Under the pieces are notes generated by a model, which searched no databases, was not told the origin of the DNA, and saw nothing but the letters and a program-made list of their open reading frames with translations. The translations under genes were made by a program, and so were the position numbers. Shown here in pieces: positions 1-7,890 of a stretch of 64,000 nucleotides of DNA. Position 1 is the stretch's first letter; each line of letters begins with the position of its first letter. The stretch spans positions 1,674,001 through 1,738,000 of the forward strand of contig NZ_CP123967.1 of assembly GCF_029917005.1 (NCBI RefSeq), in the 5' to 3' direction. The DNA is from Tessaracoccus lacteus. GTDB taxonomy: Bacteria; Actinomycetota; Actinomycetes; Propionibacteriales; Propionibacteriaceae.

Positions 1-1
1 G

Positions 2-406
2 TTCCGCGACGAGCAGGGCCGCGTGTTGCTCCTGGAGACCACATACAAACAGGACTGGGAGCTGCCTGGCGGCGTCGTGGAACGAGGCGAGTCGCCCAGG
101 GCAGGCGCCGAGCGGGAGGTCGAGGAGGAGCTCGGCCTCGAGGTCGCGCTCGGCCAGCCGCTCATCGCGGACTGGATGCCGCCCTACCTCGGCTGGTCCG
201 ACGCAGTGGAGTTCATCTTCGACGGCGGGGTCCTCGACGCCGTGACGGTCGCGACCATCGCCGCCTCCGACCACGAGATCCGAGACGTGCACTGGGTGGC
301 GCCCCATGAGATAGGCGAGTTCGTCACGGAGCTGTCCTTCCGACGCATCACCTGGCTGCTGGAAGGCGGCCGGGGCTATTCGGAGGCCGGCTACCCCGTC
401 ACCTGA
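2..406 (+). CDS. Nudix hydrolase (5' end outside window)
   Basis: Nudix-family pyrophosphohydrolase that would cleave a nucleoside-diphosphate-linked substrate; the substrate cannot be told from sequence. The Nudix box G-x5-E-x7-RE-U-x-EE-x-G-U is complete: the GGVVERGE stretch is followed seven residues later by REVEEELGL, so the metal-binding glutamates are present. The frame is open to the first base of the window (FRDEQGRVLLLE), and the upstream residues fit the beta strand before the Nudix box, so the true start lies outside the window and the GTG at 23 is probably internal. The gene ends at a strong hairpin and converges on the thioredoxin-like gene. Confidence 0.85.
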   Translation, partial: FRDEQGRVLLLETTYKQDWELPGGVVERGESPRAGAEREVEEELGLEVALGQPLIADWMPPYLGWSDAVEFIFDGGVLDAVTVATIAASDHEIRDVHWVAPHEIGEFVTELSFRRITWLLEGGRGYSEAGYPVT

Positions 407-417
407 CGACATAAGAC

Positions 418-447
418 GCCCGCCGGTGCCCTGAGGCGCCGGCGGGC
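418..447. terminator. Bidirectional hairpin terminator
   Basis: A 13-bp stem (one G-T wobble) closes a 4-nt CTGA loop between the convergent stops at 406 and 463. There is no long T tract. It could serve both the Nudix gene and the thioredoxin-like gene. Confidence 0.7.
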
Positions 448-462
448 ATTCCTGTGTCCGGA

Positions 463-1362
463 TCAGAACAGGACGGTCGCGAGCCGGCGGCGCGCCTTGA
501 GCACGACCGGCTCCGTGCGCCCGACGACCTCGAACAGCTCGAGCAGCCGGACCCTGATGGTGTCCTTCTCCTCTGGGCCGACCTCGGCCGCCAGCCCGAG
601 CAGCCGGTCGAAGGCCTCCTCGTAGCGGCCGTTGATGACCTCGAGGTCGGCGGCGTCGAGCTGCGCGGGCACGTCGCCCGGCCCGGCGGCGGCCTTCTCG
701 ACGATGCCCTGCGCGTCGAAGCCAAGGCTGCGGTTCAGGAGCGCCGCCTGCGCCCGGCCCGCGATGACCTCGGCGTCGTGCGGGGTCTGGGCCAGCAGCG
801 TGTCGAACTCCGCCAGCGCTGCCGCAAAGTCGCCGGCCTCGAGGGCCGCATCCGCTTTCGCGAAGCGCGGGTCTGCCACCGGAGCAGCTTCGCCCTCGGG
901 CCCGGCCGGGCCGTCGACCGGCGTCGCCCGCCCTGTCAGGCCGTTCCCGACGGCCACCTGCGCGACCTGGTCAAGCACCTGGGCGATCTCCTCGCGGGTC
1001 TTGGTGCCCTGGAACAGCGGCGCCAGCTGGCCCCCGATGACAGCGACGACCGTCGGGACGGCCTGCACCCCGAACCCCTGGGCCAGGCGCGGCTCCGCGT
1101 CGACGTCGACGCGGCCGAGCAGGAAGCGGCCGTCGGCCTCGTTGACCAGCTCCGCGAGCGCGGCCGACGTGGCCTGCCCCGCCTGGTCACGCGACGAGTG
1201 GAACTCGACGATCACGGGATGCTGCATCGAGCGCGCCGCGACTGCCTGGAACTCGACCTCCGTCAGCGGCATCACGTAGTTGGCGCCGGAGTGCTGCCCT
1301 GCGGCGGTGGAGAGCGTGGAAAGGTCGACGGCCCCGGGACGTGAGAAGTTGGCTTGCGTCAT
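463..1362 (-). CDS. YbbN/CnoX-like thioredoxin-TPR protein without CxxC
   Basis: A 299-aa protein with an N-terminal thioredoxin fold (about residues 30-135, cis-Pro near 103 in VQAVPTVV) and a C-terminal TPR-like region (about 165-295). This matches the E. coli YbbN/CnoX architecture (about 284 aa), a co-chaperone/holdase that hands clients to GroEL and DnaK. Where thioredoxin has WCxxC this protein reads SSRDQAGQ (56-63), so both active-site cysteines are missing and no oxidoreductase activity is expected. The ATG at 1362 was chosen because a good promoter ends 7 nt upstream of it; upstream in-frame codons lie in the divergent promoter region. M. tuberculosis has a similar gene (Rv1324) near its epimerase gene, as here. 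Confidence 0.85.
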   Translation of the reverse strand: MTQANFSRPGAVDLSTLSTAAGQHSGANYVMPLTEVEFQAVAARSMQHPVIVEFHSSRDQAGQATSAALAELVNEADGRFLLGRVDVDAEPRLAQGFGVQAVPTVVAVIGGQLAPLFQGTKTREEIAQVLDQVAQVAVGNGLTGRATPVDGPAGPEGEAAPVADPRFAKADAALEAGDFAAALAEFDTLLAQTPHDAEVIAGRAQAALLNRSLGFDAQGIVEKAAAGPGDVPAQLDAADLEVINGRYEEAFDRLLGLAAEVGPEEKDTIRVRLLELFEVVGRTEPVVLKARRRLATVLF

Positions 1363-1369
1363 GGTCCCT

Positions 1370-1398
1370 ATTCTGGCCGCCGCGTCGGCACCCTTCAA
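1370..1398 (-). promoter_or_regulatory. Promoter of the YbbN-like gene (likely leaderless)
   Basis: On the minus strand TTGAAG (1398-1393), a 17-nt spacer and CAGAAT (1375-1370). The -10 ends 7 nt before the ATG at 1362, so the transcript probably starts at or next to the start codon. Confidence 0.5.
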
Positions 1399-1437
1399 AC
1401 ACGGGCCGTTACCTTCCCGCACGAGGAGAGTCGCCAC

Positions 1438-1443
1438 TAGGAT
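1438..1443 (+). promoter_or_regulatory. -10 element of pgm (leaderless)
   Basis: TAGGAT lies exactly 6 nt before the pgm ATG. No convincing -35 is visible. The position predicts transcription starting at the ATG. Confidence 0.4.
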
Positions 1444-1449
1444 CGCTGC

Positions 1450-3072
1450 ATGGCACATGAGCGCGCCGGGCTTCCGGCTCAGGAATCCGATCTGATCGAC
1501 GTCGACGAGGTCATCGCCGCCTACTACGATCGCGTCCCCGATCCCGCCAACCCGGACCAGCAGGTCACCTTCGGTACCTCCGGCCACCGCGGCTCCTCAC
1601 TGGACACCGCGTTCAACGAGGCCCACATCGCCGCCACGACGCAGGCGATCGTCGAGTACCGCGCGGCGCAGAACACCACCGGCCCGCTGTTCATCGGCAA
1701 GGACACCCACGCGCTCAGCTACCCGGCCTGGAAGACGGCGATCGAGGTGCTGCACGCGCACGGAGTCGAGGTGCTCGCCGAACGTGACGACGAGTACACG
1801 CCCACCCCGGCCGTGTCACGGGCCATCATCCGCCACAACCTCGGCAGCGGACCCCGCGCCGACGGCATTGTCGTCACCCCGTCCCACAACCCCCCGCGCG
1901 ACGGCGGCTTCAAATACAACCCGCCGAACGGCGGCCCGGCCGACACCGACGCGACGAAGGTGATCGCCGCCCGCGCCAACGAGTTGCTCGGAGACTACCG
2001 CTCCATCCGCCGCACGCCGTACGAGCGGGCCGCCTCCGAGATCACCCGCTACGACTACCGCACCCCGTACTGCAATGAGCTGTCGCAGGTGCTGAACCTC
2101 GACGCGATCAAGGCGTCCGGGCTGGTCCACGGCGCGGATCCGCTCGGCGGCGCCTCGGTGCAGTACTGGCAGTTCCTCGCGGAGCAGGGGCTCCCGATCG
2201 AGGTCGTCAACCCGACGGTCGACCCCACCTGGCGGTTCATGACGCTCGACACCGACGGTAAGATCCGGATGGACTGCAGCTCCCCCGACGCCATGGCGTC
2301 CCTCGTCCAGCAGAGGGACCGCTACACGGTGGCCACCGGCAACGACGCGGACTCCGACCGGCACGGCATCGTGACCCCCGACGCCGGCCTCATGAACCCC
2401 AACGCCTACCTGGCCGTCGCGATCAACTACCTGTTCGCACACCGCCCCGGCTGGTCTCCCGAGGCCGGGGTCGGCAAGACGCTGGTGTCCAGCTCGCTGA
2501 TCGACAAGGTCGCCGCCAAACTCGGTCGCCGCCTCGTCGAGGTGCCCGTCGGCTTCAAGTGGTTCGTACCCGGGCTCAGCGACGGCTCGATCGGCTTCGG
2601 CGGGGAGGAATCCGCCGGCGCCTCGTTCCTGACGCTGGCAGGGAAGACCTGGACCACCGACAAGGACGGCATCCTGCTCGCGCTGCTCGCCAGCGAGATC
2701 ATCGCGGTGACCGGCCGCACCCCGTCGCAGCACTACGCGGACCTGGAGGCCGAGTTCGGCCGCTCCTACTACGCCCGGGTGGACGCGGACGCCGACCGGG
2801 CGCAGAAGGCGCGCCTGTCCAAGCTGAGCTCCTCGGACGTCACGGTCGACGAGCTGGCCGGCGAGCCCATCATGGCCGTCCTGTCGCACGCCCCGGGCAA
2901 CGGCGCGGCCATCGGAGGCATCAAGGTGACCACCGAGCACGCCTGGTTCGCGGCCCGCCCGTCGGGAACGGAGGACAAGTACAAGATCTACGCGGAGTCC
3001 CTCAAGGGCGCCGACCACCTGGCCGAGGTGCAGTCCGCTGCGAAGTCCCTCGTGGACGCCGCCCTCGCCTGA
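1450..3072 (+). CDS. pgm: Phosphoglucomutase (alpha-D-glucose specific)
   Basis: Interconverts glucose-1-phosphate and glucose-6-phosphate, linking glycogen, trehalose and cell-wall nucleotide sugars to glycolysis. The protein is 540 aa, the usual size of the bacterial Pgm subfamily. Hallmarks are the phosphoserine loop VTPSHNPP (Ser145), the metal-binding loop [10 protein letters not shown] (about 297-306), the sugar-specificity loop GGEESAG (about 384-390) and the phosphate-binding loop [12 protein letters not shown] (about 502-513), all intact. It diverges from the thioredoxin-like gene. The start has no Shine-Dalgarno but sits 6 nt after a -10 hexamer, consistent with leaderless translation. 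Confidence 0.96.
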   Translation: MAHERAGLPAQESDLIDVDEVIAAYYDRVPDPANPDQQVTFGTSGHRGSSLDTAFNEAHIAATTQAIVEYRAAQNTTGPLFIGKDTHALSYPAWKTAIEVLHAHGVEVLAERDDEYTPTPAVSRAIIRHNLGSGPRADGIVVTPSHNPPRDGGFKYNPPNGGPADTDATKVIAARANELLGDYRSIRRTPYERAASEITRYDYRTPYCNELSQVLNLDAIKASGLVHGADPLGGASVQYWQFLAEQGLPIEVVNPTVDPTWRFMTLDTDGKIRMDCSSPDAMASLVQQRDRYTVATGNDADSDRHGIVTPDAGLMNPNAYLAVAINYLFAHRPGWSPEAGVGKTLVSSSLIDKVAAKLGRRLVEVPVGFKWFVPGLSDGSIGFGGEESAGASFLTLAGKTWTTDKDGILLALLASEIIAVTGRTPSQHYADLEAEFGRSYYARVDADADRAQKARLSKLSSSDVTVDELAGEPIMAVLSHAPGNGAAIGGIKVTTEHAWFAARPSGTEDKYKIYAESLKGADHLAEVQSAAKSLVDAALA

Positions 3073-3089
3073 CGGGGTGCCTCTACCCC

Positions 3090-3119
3090 TTGACGGTGGT
3101 TATCGATTGTCGTTAACAT
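3090..3119 (+). promoter_or_regulatory. Promoter of the DUF2975-HTH operon
   Basis: TTGACG (3090-3095), an 18-nt spacer and TAACAT (3114-3119). The -10 lies at the centre of the palindrome at 3098-3136, so a bound regulator would block RNA polymerase. Confidence 0.55.
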
Positions 3120-3136
3120 AACGACAATCGATAACC
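3098..3136 (+). promoter_or_regulatory. Perfect 18-bp inverted repeat, probable operator
   Basis: The left arm GGTTATCGATTGTCGTTA and its exact reverse complement are separated by ACA. The dyad covers the spacer and -10 of the promoter and ends 12 nt before the DUF2975 start, just ahead of a strong AAGGAGGGG ribosome-binding site (3138-3146). Its A+T content is far higher than the surroundings. The simplest inference is that it is the binding site of the HTH protein encoded two genes downstream. As RNA it could also form a hairpin. Confidence 0.65.
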
Positions 3137-3148
3137 CAAGGAGGGGTC

Positions 3149-3946
3149 ATGTCCGCAGTGACACTCGCCGGCTTCGCGCTGATCCTCGGACTGCTGGCGG
3201 TCGCCGCCGCCGTCCTCGCCCTGCTCTGGCAGGCGGGGCGCGACCGTGCCGTCCTCGCCAGGCTCACCACGATCTTCGCCATCCTGACCCTGATCGGCGT
3301 CGGGATCTCCACGGTCCTCGTCGGCTATGCGCTGCTCCTCAGTTCCTCGGTCGAGGCGACCGTCCCGCTCGAGGTGGTGCAGGCCCGCCCCCCGGAGGGG
3401 GTCACCGACGCGGTGCAGGTCGCCACGGTCATCTCTGGCGGAGCCGACCGCGCGACCCTGGTCGTCTCGGGCCTCACGCTTCCGACGCGCCTGCTGCTGC
3501 TCGTCGGCGCGCTCGCGGGCAACGTCACGATCGGCGCGGTGGCAGTCGTCGCGCTCCGTGCGGCGCGTGCCCTGCGCGACGGCGACATCTTCGACTTCGC
3601 CCCGCGCGCCATCATGGTCACCGCCGGGATCGTCGTCGTCGGCGGGCTGATCTGGAGCATCGTCGGCGACATCGGCTCGTGGCGGGCCGGCGTCGAGGCC
3701 CTTCAACTCACCGGCTGGGGCGCGGAGGGGACCATCGCCGAGGAACTGGGCGCCACCGACGTCGACCCGCAGGTGCTGCTCGCCCAGCACGGATGGCTCG
3801 CGCCGGCGGGCTTCACCCTGACCATGCCGTTCTGGCCCCTGAGCGTCGGGCTCGGCCTCGCGCTCGTCGGGACGGCCTTCCGGGCAGGCCGGGGCCTGCG
3901 CACCGACGTCGCGCACCTGAAGGACGACGTCCGGGGGCTCGTCTGA
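3149..3946 (+). CDS. DUF2975-type multipass membrane protein
   Basis: A 265-aa integral membrane protein of unknown function with about five hydrophobic helices (roughly 5-28, 38-64, 108-137, 152-175 and 225-248) and a polar loop between helices 2 and 3. Length, topology and pairing with a tiny Cro/CI-type regulator match the DUF2975 family, which is typically found in exactly this two-gene arrangement. Translation starts behind a strong ribosome-binding site. The stop codon overlaps the next start (TGATG), so the two genes are translationally coupled. Family knowledge gives no biochemical role; sensing or membrane-stress function would be speculation. Confidence 0.75.
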   Translation: MSAVTLAGFALILGLLAVAAAVLALLWQAGRDRAVLARLTTIFAILTLIGVGISTVLVGYALLLSSSVEATVPLEVVQARPPEGVTDAVQVATVISGGADRATLVVSGLTLPTRLLLLVGALAGNVTIGAVAVVALRAARALRDGDIFDFAPRAIMVTAGIVVVGGLIWSIVGDIGSWRAGVEALQLTGWGAEGTIAEELGATDVDPQVLLAQHGWLAPAGFTLTMPFWPLSVGLGLALVGTAFRAGRGLRTDVAHLKDDVRGLV

Positions 3947-4170
3947 TGCCGCCCGAGGACGACGGCCGCGTCCGCTGCCGTCTCACCGAGCTCCTCGAGG
4001 AGCGCAACATGACACTGACCGAGCTCTCCGGACGCGTCGGGATGAGCCTGGTCAACCTCTCGGTGCTGAAGAACGACCGGGCACGGGCGATCCGGTTCTC
4101 GACCCTGACGGCGATCTGTGACGCCCTCGGATGCCAGGTCGGCGACCTCCTCGTGGTCGACCCGGCGTAG
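3946..4170 (+). CDS. Small XRE (Cro/CI-type) HTH regulator
   Basis: A 74-aa protein that is almost entirely one helix-turn-helix domain: the helices around LTELLEERNMTLTELS and VGMSLVNLSVLKN fit the scanning and recognition helices of the YozG-like XRE group, followed by the conserved ICDALGCQVGDLL tail. It overlaps the DUF2975 stop by 1 nt and has no separate promoter. The perfect palindrome upstream of the pair is its likely target, giving an autoregulated membrane-protein/regulator module. The partner and DNA target are inferred from context. Confidence 0.85.
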   Translation: MPPEDDGRVRCRLTELLEERNMTLTELSGRVGMSLVNLSVLKNDRARAIRFSTLTAICDALGCQVGDLLVVDPA

Positions 4171-4186
4171 GCCCGGGTCCCCCGGC

Positions 4187-4744
4187 TCAGGTGCCGTCAG
4201 GGTCCGCCTCATCGGCGGTCCACTTCTCGACCTTCATCGTCTGCCTCAGGCCGGAGAGCTGGATGACGCGCTGGATGGTCAGGTCGCGGCGCTCCGGATC
4301 CCCGACGAAGCGGATGTCGCGGAGCCCCTGGTCCTGGGCCGCGGACTCGAACACGAAGTGGCCGTAGCCGAGCAGGTGTCCCCACAGCGTGCGCATCATC
4401 GAGATGTCGAGGATCCGGGTCATCGGCATGGTGGCCAGGTGCGTGGTGAAGACCCCGTGCACCCGGAAGACCCGCATGTTCGTGATGACGAACCGGTCCA
4501 TGTGGGCGACGTGCACCTTCCAGGCCCCGACGGAGACTGCGGCGAGCCCGAGCAGCATCGGCGCCCAGAAGAGGCCGCGGGCGAAGACCATCGACACGAA
4601 GAGGGGGATGCTCAGCAGCATCAGGGCGTACCACCAGATGGTGGCAGCCCAGTGCTTGCGGACCTCGTCGATGACCACCTCCCCCTCGACGTCGAGGAGG
4701 TGGGCCTCGATGTTCGGATCGAGGAAGCGCCCGAGGACGCCCAC
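4187..4744 (-). CDS. Bacterial PH-domain (bPH2/YdbS-like) membrane protein
   Basis: A 185-aa protein with a hydrophilic start (DPNIEAHLLDVEGE), two adjacent transmembrane helices (about residues 33-75) and a C-terminal bacterial pleckstrin-homology domain containing the typical DRFVITNMRVFRVHGVFTT core and MPMTRILDIS strand. Function of the family is unknown; membrane association is clear. GTG at 4744 was chosen because it follows the stop of the upstream small gene by 5 nt and has GCAGGA upstream; the frame stays open further 5' but there runs through the small membrane gene. The C-terminus converges on the HTH gene. Confidence 0.75.
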   Translation of the reverse strand: MGVLGRFLDPNIEAHLLDVEGEVVIDEVRKHWAATIWWYALMLLSIPLFVSMVFARGLFWAPMLLGLAAVSVGAWKVHVAHMDRFVITNMRVFRVHGVFTTHLATMPMTRILDISMMRTLWGHLLGYGHFVFESAAQDQGLRDIRFVGDPERRDLTIQRVIQLSGLRQTMKVEKWTADEADPDGT

Positions 4745-4749
4745 GGGAC

Positions 4750-4905
4750 TTATCCTGCCAGCGTCGTGAAGAAGCGGACGAAGGACTCGAAGGCCCCGAA
4801 GAAGGCACGCACCGCCTCGGCGGCGGCCTCCGGCCTGGTGACGAGGTACCAGATGACGAACGCCGCCACGAGCAGGAGCAAGAGCTTCTTGATCCAGTTG
4901 AGCAC
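4750..4905 (-). CDS. Small single-pass membrane protein
   Basis: A 51-aa protein starting at GTG 4905 behind AGGAGGG at good spacing. It has one strongly hydrophobic helix (about residues 4-22, KKLLLLLVAAFVIWYLV) followed by an amphipathic alanine/phenylalanine-rich tail. No family is recognised. It lies 5 nt upstream of the PH-domain gene and is probably co-transcribed with it, so it may be a membrane partner. The clear ribosome-binding site and tight spacing are the main support. Confidence 0.6.
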   Translation of the reverse strand: MLNWIKKLLLLLVAAFVIWYLVTRPEAAAEAVRAFFGAFESFVRFFTTLAG

Positions 4906-4994
4906 GATTGCCCTCCTCAGGGTGTCGACCCTCAATTCTGCCTGAGAGCACCCCCGGCGGCGAGTGGACGCGCCGGTGTGGGAAGCTTGGATAC

Positions 4995-5444
4995 ATGGAG
5001 AATTCGGATCTTTTCATCTGCATTGATCACGTCGGCCTTGCCGTCCCGGACCTCGACGAAGCCGTCAAGTTCCACACTGAAGTCCTCGGCTGGCGCGAGC
5101 TGCACCGCGAGGTCAACGAGGAGCAGGGCGTGGCCGAGGCCATGATGGGCACGGGCGACCAGCTCGCCGAGAACGCGCGTATCCAGCTGATCGCGCCGCT
5201 GAACGAGGATTCCACCATCGCGAAGTTCCTCGCGAAGAACGGACAGGGCATCCAGCAGATGGCCTACCGCGTCGCGGACCTCGACCACGTCAGCGCCGTC
5301 CTCAGGGAGCGCGGCATGCGCCTGCTGTACCCGGAGGCCCGCCGCGGCACCTCGGGCTCGCGCATCAACTTTGTCCACCCGAAGGATGCCCGCGGCGTCC
5401 TGCTCGAGCTGGTCGAGCTGCCCAAGGAGGCCGAGGAGCACTGA
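4995..5444 (+). CDS. mce: Methylmalonyl-CoA epimerase
   Basis: Interconverts (2S)- and (2R)-methylmalonyl-CoA between propionyl-CoA carboxylase and the B12-dependent mutase. This is central to propionate formation in Propionibacteriaceae and to propionyl-CoA disposal in other actinobacteria. The 149-aa length, VOC fold and N-terminus (LFICIDHVGLAVPD) match the 148-aa P. shermanii enzyme. Expected metal ligands: His in IDHVG, Gln in IQLIAPL and Glu in LLELVEL are present, but the position equivalent to the second His (LHHMAW in P. shermanii) reads IQQMAY here, so Gln replaces His. Related actinobacterial epimerases appear to share that change. The ATG at 4995 fixes the N-terminus by family comparison. 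Confidence 0.93.
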   Translation: MENSDLFICIDHVGLAVPDLDEAVKFHTEVLGWRELHREVNEEQGVAEAMMGTGDQLAENARIQLIAPLNEDSTIAKFLAKNGQGIQQMAYRVADLDHVSAVLRERGMRLLYPEARRGTSGSRINFVHPKDARGVLLELVELPKEAEEH

Positions 5445-5468
5445 GTCTGACGACTCCCAGGAACATGA

Positions 5469-5500
5469 CGGGGCGCCGCGGTGAAAGCCGCGGCGCCCCG
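5469..5500 (+). terminator. Hairpin terminator after mce
   Basis: A GC-rich 13-bp stem with a 6-nt loop (TGAAAG), 25 nt after the epimerase stop and before the next promoter region. No strong T run follows. Confidence 0.65.
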
Positions 5501-5573
5501 CCTGTCATCTCTGGCTTTACTGTTCCCACCGACTACCCTCGGAGGTGGACTCATCCCTGAAGGAGCTGGACTG

Positions 5574-6680
5574 GTGACTGATTCGCAGCGCGACCTCGAG
5601 ACCGAGGAGACCGGCCTCAACCTGTTCGACGAGAGCGCCTCGGCGGCGGGCAGCTTCCCGCACGCCATGCTCGGCTACGACAAGCACACCGTCGACAGCT
5701 ACGTGCGTGAGGTCGAGATGAAGGTCAGCCAGCTTCGGGTACAGCTGCGCGAGGCCAACCGTGAGCTGCAGTTCACCAGGGCGGAGAAGGGCACCACCGA
5801 CTTCACCCGGCTGGGCGCCCACGCGACCGGGCTGCTGAAGGCGGCGGAGGCACAGGCGGCGAGCCTCGTCGACCACGCCAAGCGCGAGGCTGAACGCATC
5901 AAGGCCGAGGGCCGACGCTCGGCCGCGGCCCTACGCTCCGCAGCCCAGCAGGAGGCCGACGACGTCAGGCTCACCGGGCTCAACGCCCTGCGCCAGCTCC
6001 GCCAGGAGCAGGCGGAGGTCGGCAAGTCGACGCTCGAGACGGCCAGGCGCGACGGCGAGCTCATAGTCGCCGACGCCCGCAGCCGCGCGACCAGCATCGA
6101 GGAGGCGGCCGGAGCCCGAGCCGAGGCCCTGCTCGCCAGCGCCCGCGCCGAGGCCGAACGCGTCGTGCAGGACGCCACCTCGCGGGCCACCAACCTGATG
6201 CAGGAGGCCACAGCCAAGGCCGCCGAGACCGTCCGGGCGGCGGAGCAGACCGCCACGGAGTCTGCGACGAAGACCGCCGCAACAGCCAAGGCCGCCGAGG
6301 AGTCGATTGCCGCCCGGCTCGCGCGCGCCGACCAGGATGCCGCCGAGGCCGCCTCGCGGGCTGCCCAGGCACGCGAGGAGGCGGCCGCGATCCGCGCCGA
6401 GGCCGTGCACGCCGCGGAGGAGATCCGCGTCTCGGCCACCCGGCTGAGCGAGGACACGCTCACCACCATGCGCGAGCGCGCCCGCGAGGCGGAGAACGAG
6501 CTCGAGGAGAAGCTGGCCTGGCGCCGCGAGCAGCTCGAGCGCGACATCGCCTCGCTGGAGACCCGTCGCTCGCAGGCGCTCGCCCAGCTCGGGAACCTCC
6601 GGGATCTCGCAGAGCAGTCCGGCGCGGAGTTCTCCGACGACGACACCACCGTCATCCGCACGCCCGATTCCCGTCAGTGA
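5574..6680 (+). CDS. DivIVA-like coiled-coil protein
   Basis: A 368-aa protein. A short N-terminal segment (about residues 28-70: FPHAMLGYDKHTVDSYVREVEMKVSQL) resembles the DivIVA membrane-targeting motif. A very long Ala/Glu/Arg-rich coiled coil (about 70-345) and an acidic tail (SDDDTTVIRTP) follow. Such proteins organise polar growth or septation in actinobacteria. The ubiquitous Wag31/DivIVA normally sits beside the ftsZ/sepF cluster, so this is probably a paralogue. GTG at 5574 was chosen for AGGAG 8 nt upstream. The TGA overlaps the GTG of the permease gene, so the two form an operon. Confidence 0.75.
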   Translation: MTDSQRDLETEETGLNLFDESASAAGSFPHAMLGYDKHTVDSYVREVEMKVSQLRVQLREANRELQFTRAEKGTTDFTRLGAHATGLLKAAEAQAASLVDHAKREAERIKAEGRRSAAALRSAAQQEADDVRLTGLNALRQLRQEQAEVGKSTLETARRDGELIVADARSRATSIEEAAGARAEALLASARAEAERVVQDATSRATNLMQEATAKAAETVRAAEQTATESATKTAATAKAAEESIAARLARADQDAAEAASRAAQAREEAAAIRAEAVHAAEEIRVSATRLSEDTLTTMRERAREAENELEEKLAWRREQLERDIASLETRRSQALAQLGNLRDLAEQSGAEFSDDDTTVIRTPDSRQ

Positions 6681-7870
6681 GCGATCTCCCCGAGCCGGAG
6701 CTCCCCGAGGAGCCCGCCTCGCGCCGCAGGCGCATCGGCCCGCCACGCCGCGGGGGGCTCGGCCAGCGGGTGCGCGGGCTGCTGGCCCCGCAGCCCATCG
6801 AGATCGTCGCCCCGGTTCCCCCGGAGCCTCCCTCCCAGGACACGTTCCGCCGCGCGCCCTTCATGATCGGGTTCCTGGGCGCCCTCGGAGTCCTTGTCGC
6901 CATCGGGCTGGCCCAGGCCGTGCTGGCCGTCCAGAGCGTCCTGATCCTGGTCGTGCTGTCGCTGTTCCTCGCGCTCGGGCTCAATCCGGTCGTCGAGTTC
7001 CTCACCCGCCGCCGGGTACGCCGCGGCCTGGCCGTCACCATCGTCACGGTGCTGCTGCTCGGCGTCATCGCGCTCGGCTTCACCGCGCTCGTGCCGCTGC
7101 TGACGGAGCAGACGACCACCCTGACGAGCAACCTCCCCGGCCTGCTGCGGAACCTCGCCGAACAGCCGCAGCTCAAGGCCATCGAGGAGCGCTACCAGGT
7201 CTTCGACAAGATCGAGTCCTTCATCACGTCCGGGGACCTGCTCAACAACCTCTTCGGCGGCATCCTGGGCGCGGGCCGGGCGGTGGCGGGGCTTGTCTTC
7301 TCGGTCATCATCACGCTCGTGCTCACCATCTACTTCATGGCCTCGCTCCCGACGATCAAGGAGACGATCTATGCGCTGGCCCCCGCGAGCCGACGGGCGC
7401 GGGCGCGCTACCTCGCCGACGAGATCTTCCGCGGCGTCAGCGGCTACATCACGGGCATGTTCGTCATCGTCACCGTCGCCTCCGTGTGCGCCTTCGTGTT
7501 CATGAACATCGCCGGGCTCGGCGCCTACTCGCTCGCACTCGGCTTCGTCGTGGCCATGTTCTGCTTCATCCCACTGGTCGGCTCGTCGCTGGCGATGATC
7601 ACCGTCGCGCTCGTCGGCTTCGCCGTCAACCCGCCCATCGGCGTCGCCACGATCATCTACTTCCTGATCTACCAGCAGTTCGACGCCTACCTGCTCTACC
7701 CGACGGTGATGAAGCGGACCGTGAAGGTGCCGGGCGCTCTCGTCGTGCTCTGCGCGATCATCGGCGGCATGCTCTTCGGGGTGATCGGGGCCGTGATCGC
7801 GATCCCGACCACGGCGGCCGTGCTGCTGCTCTACCGCGAGATCGTGCAGCCTGCGTTGGACGCATCCTGA
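6677..7870 (+). CDS. AI-2E family transporter (membrane permease)
   Basis: A 397-aa polytopic protein of the AI-2E/TqsA/PerM family. A basic, proline-rich cytoplasmic N-terminus (1-55) precedes about eight hydrophobic segments, with the long middle loop (about 140-190) typical of the family and the conserved C-terminal stretch around PTVMKRTVKVPGALVVL. Members export diverse small molecules or act as Na+/H+ exchangers; the autoinducer-2 name should not be taken as function. It starts with GTG overlapping the stop of the DivIVA-like gene by 4 nt. Coupling to a cell-pole scaffold suggests a cell-envelope role, but that is inference. Confidence 0.85.
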   Translation: MSDLPEPELPEEPASRRRRIGPPRRGGLGQRVRGLLAPQPIEIVAPVPPEPPSQDTFRRAPFMIGFLGALGVLVAIGLAQAVLAVQSVLILVVLSLFLALGLNPVVEFLTRRRVRRGLAVTIVTVLLLGVIALGFTALVPLLTEQTTTLTSNLPGLLRNLAEQPQLKAIEERYQVFDKIESFITSGDLLNNLFGGILGAGRAVAGLVFSVIITLVLTIYFMASLPTIKETIYALAPASRRARARYLADEIFRGVSGYITGMFVIVTVASVCAFVFMNIAGLGAYSLALGFVVAMFCFIPLVGSSLAMITVALVGFAVNPPIGVATIIYFLIYQQFDAYLLYPTVMKRTVKVPGALVVLCAIIGGMLFGVIGAVIAIPTTAAVLLLYREIVQPALDAS

Positions 7871-7884
7871 GACTCGGGTAGATT
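7856..7884 (+). promoter_or_regulatory. nucS promoter (leaderless)
   Basis: TTGGAC (7856-7861), a 17-nt spacer and TAGATT (7879-7884), then exactly 6 nt to the nucS GTG. It overlaps the 3' end of the permease gene. This is the best sigma-70-type promoter in the window and predicts a leaderless message. Confidence 0.6.
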
Positions 7885-7890
7885 GGCACG

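Noticed and set aside
1363-1587. Extension of the YbbN-like protein to a start at 1587
   Set aside because: It would overlap the pgm coding region and both promoters; residues are not domain-like.
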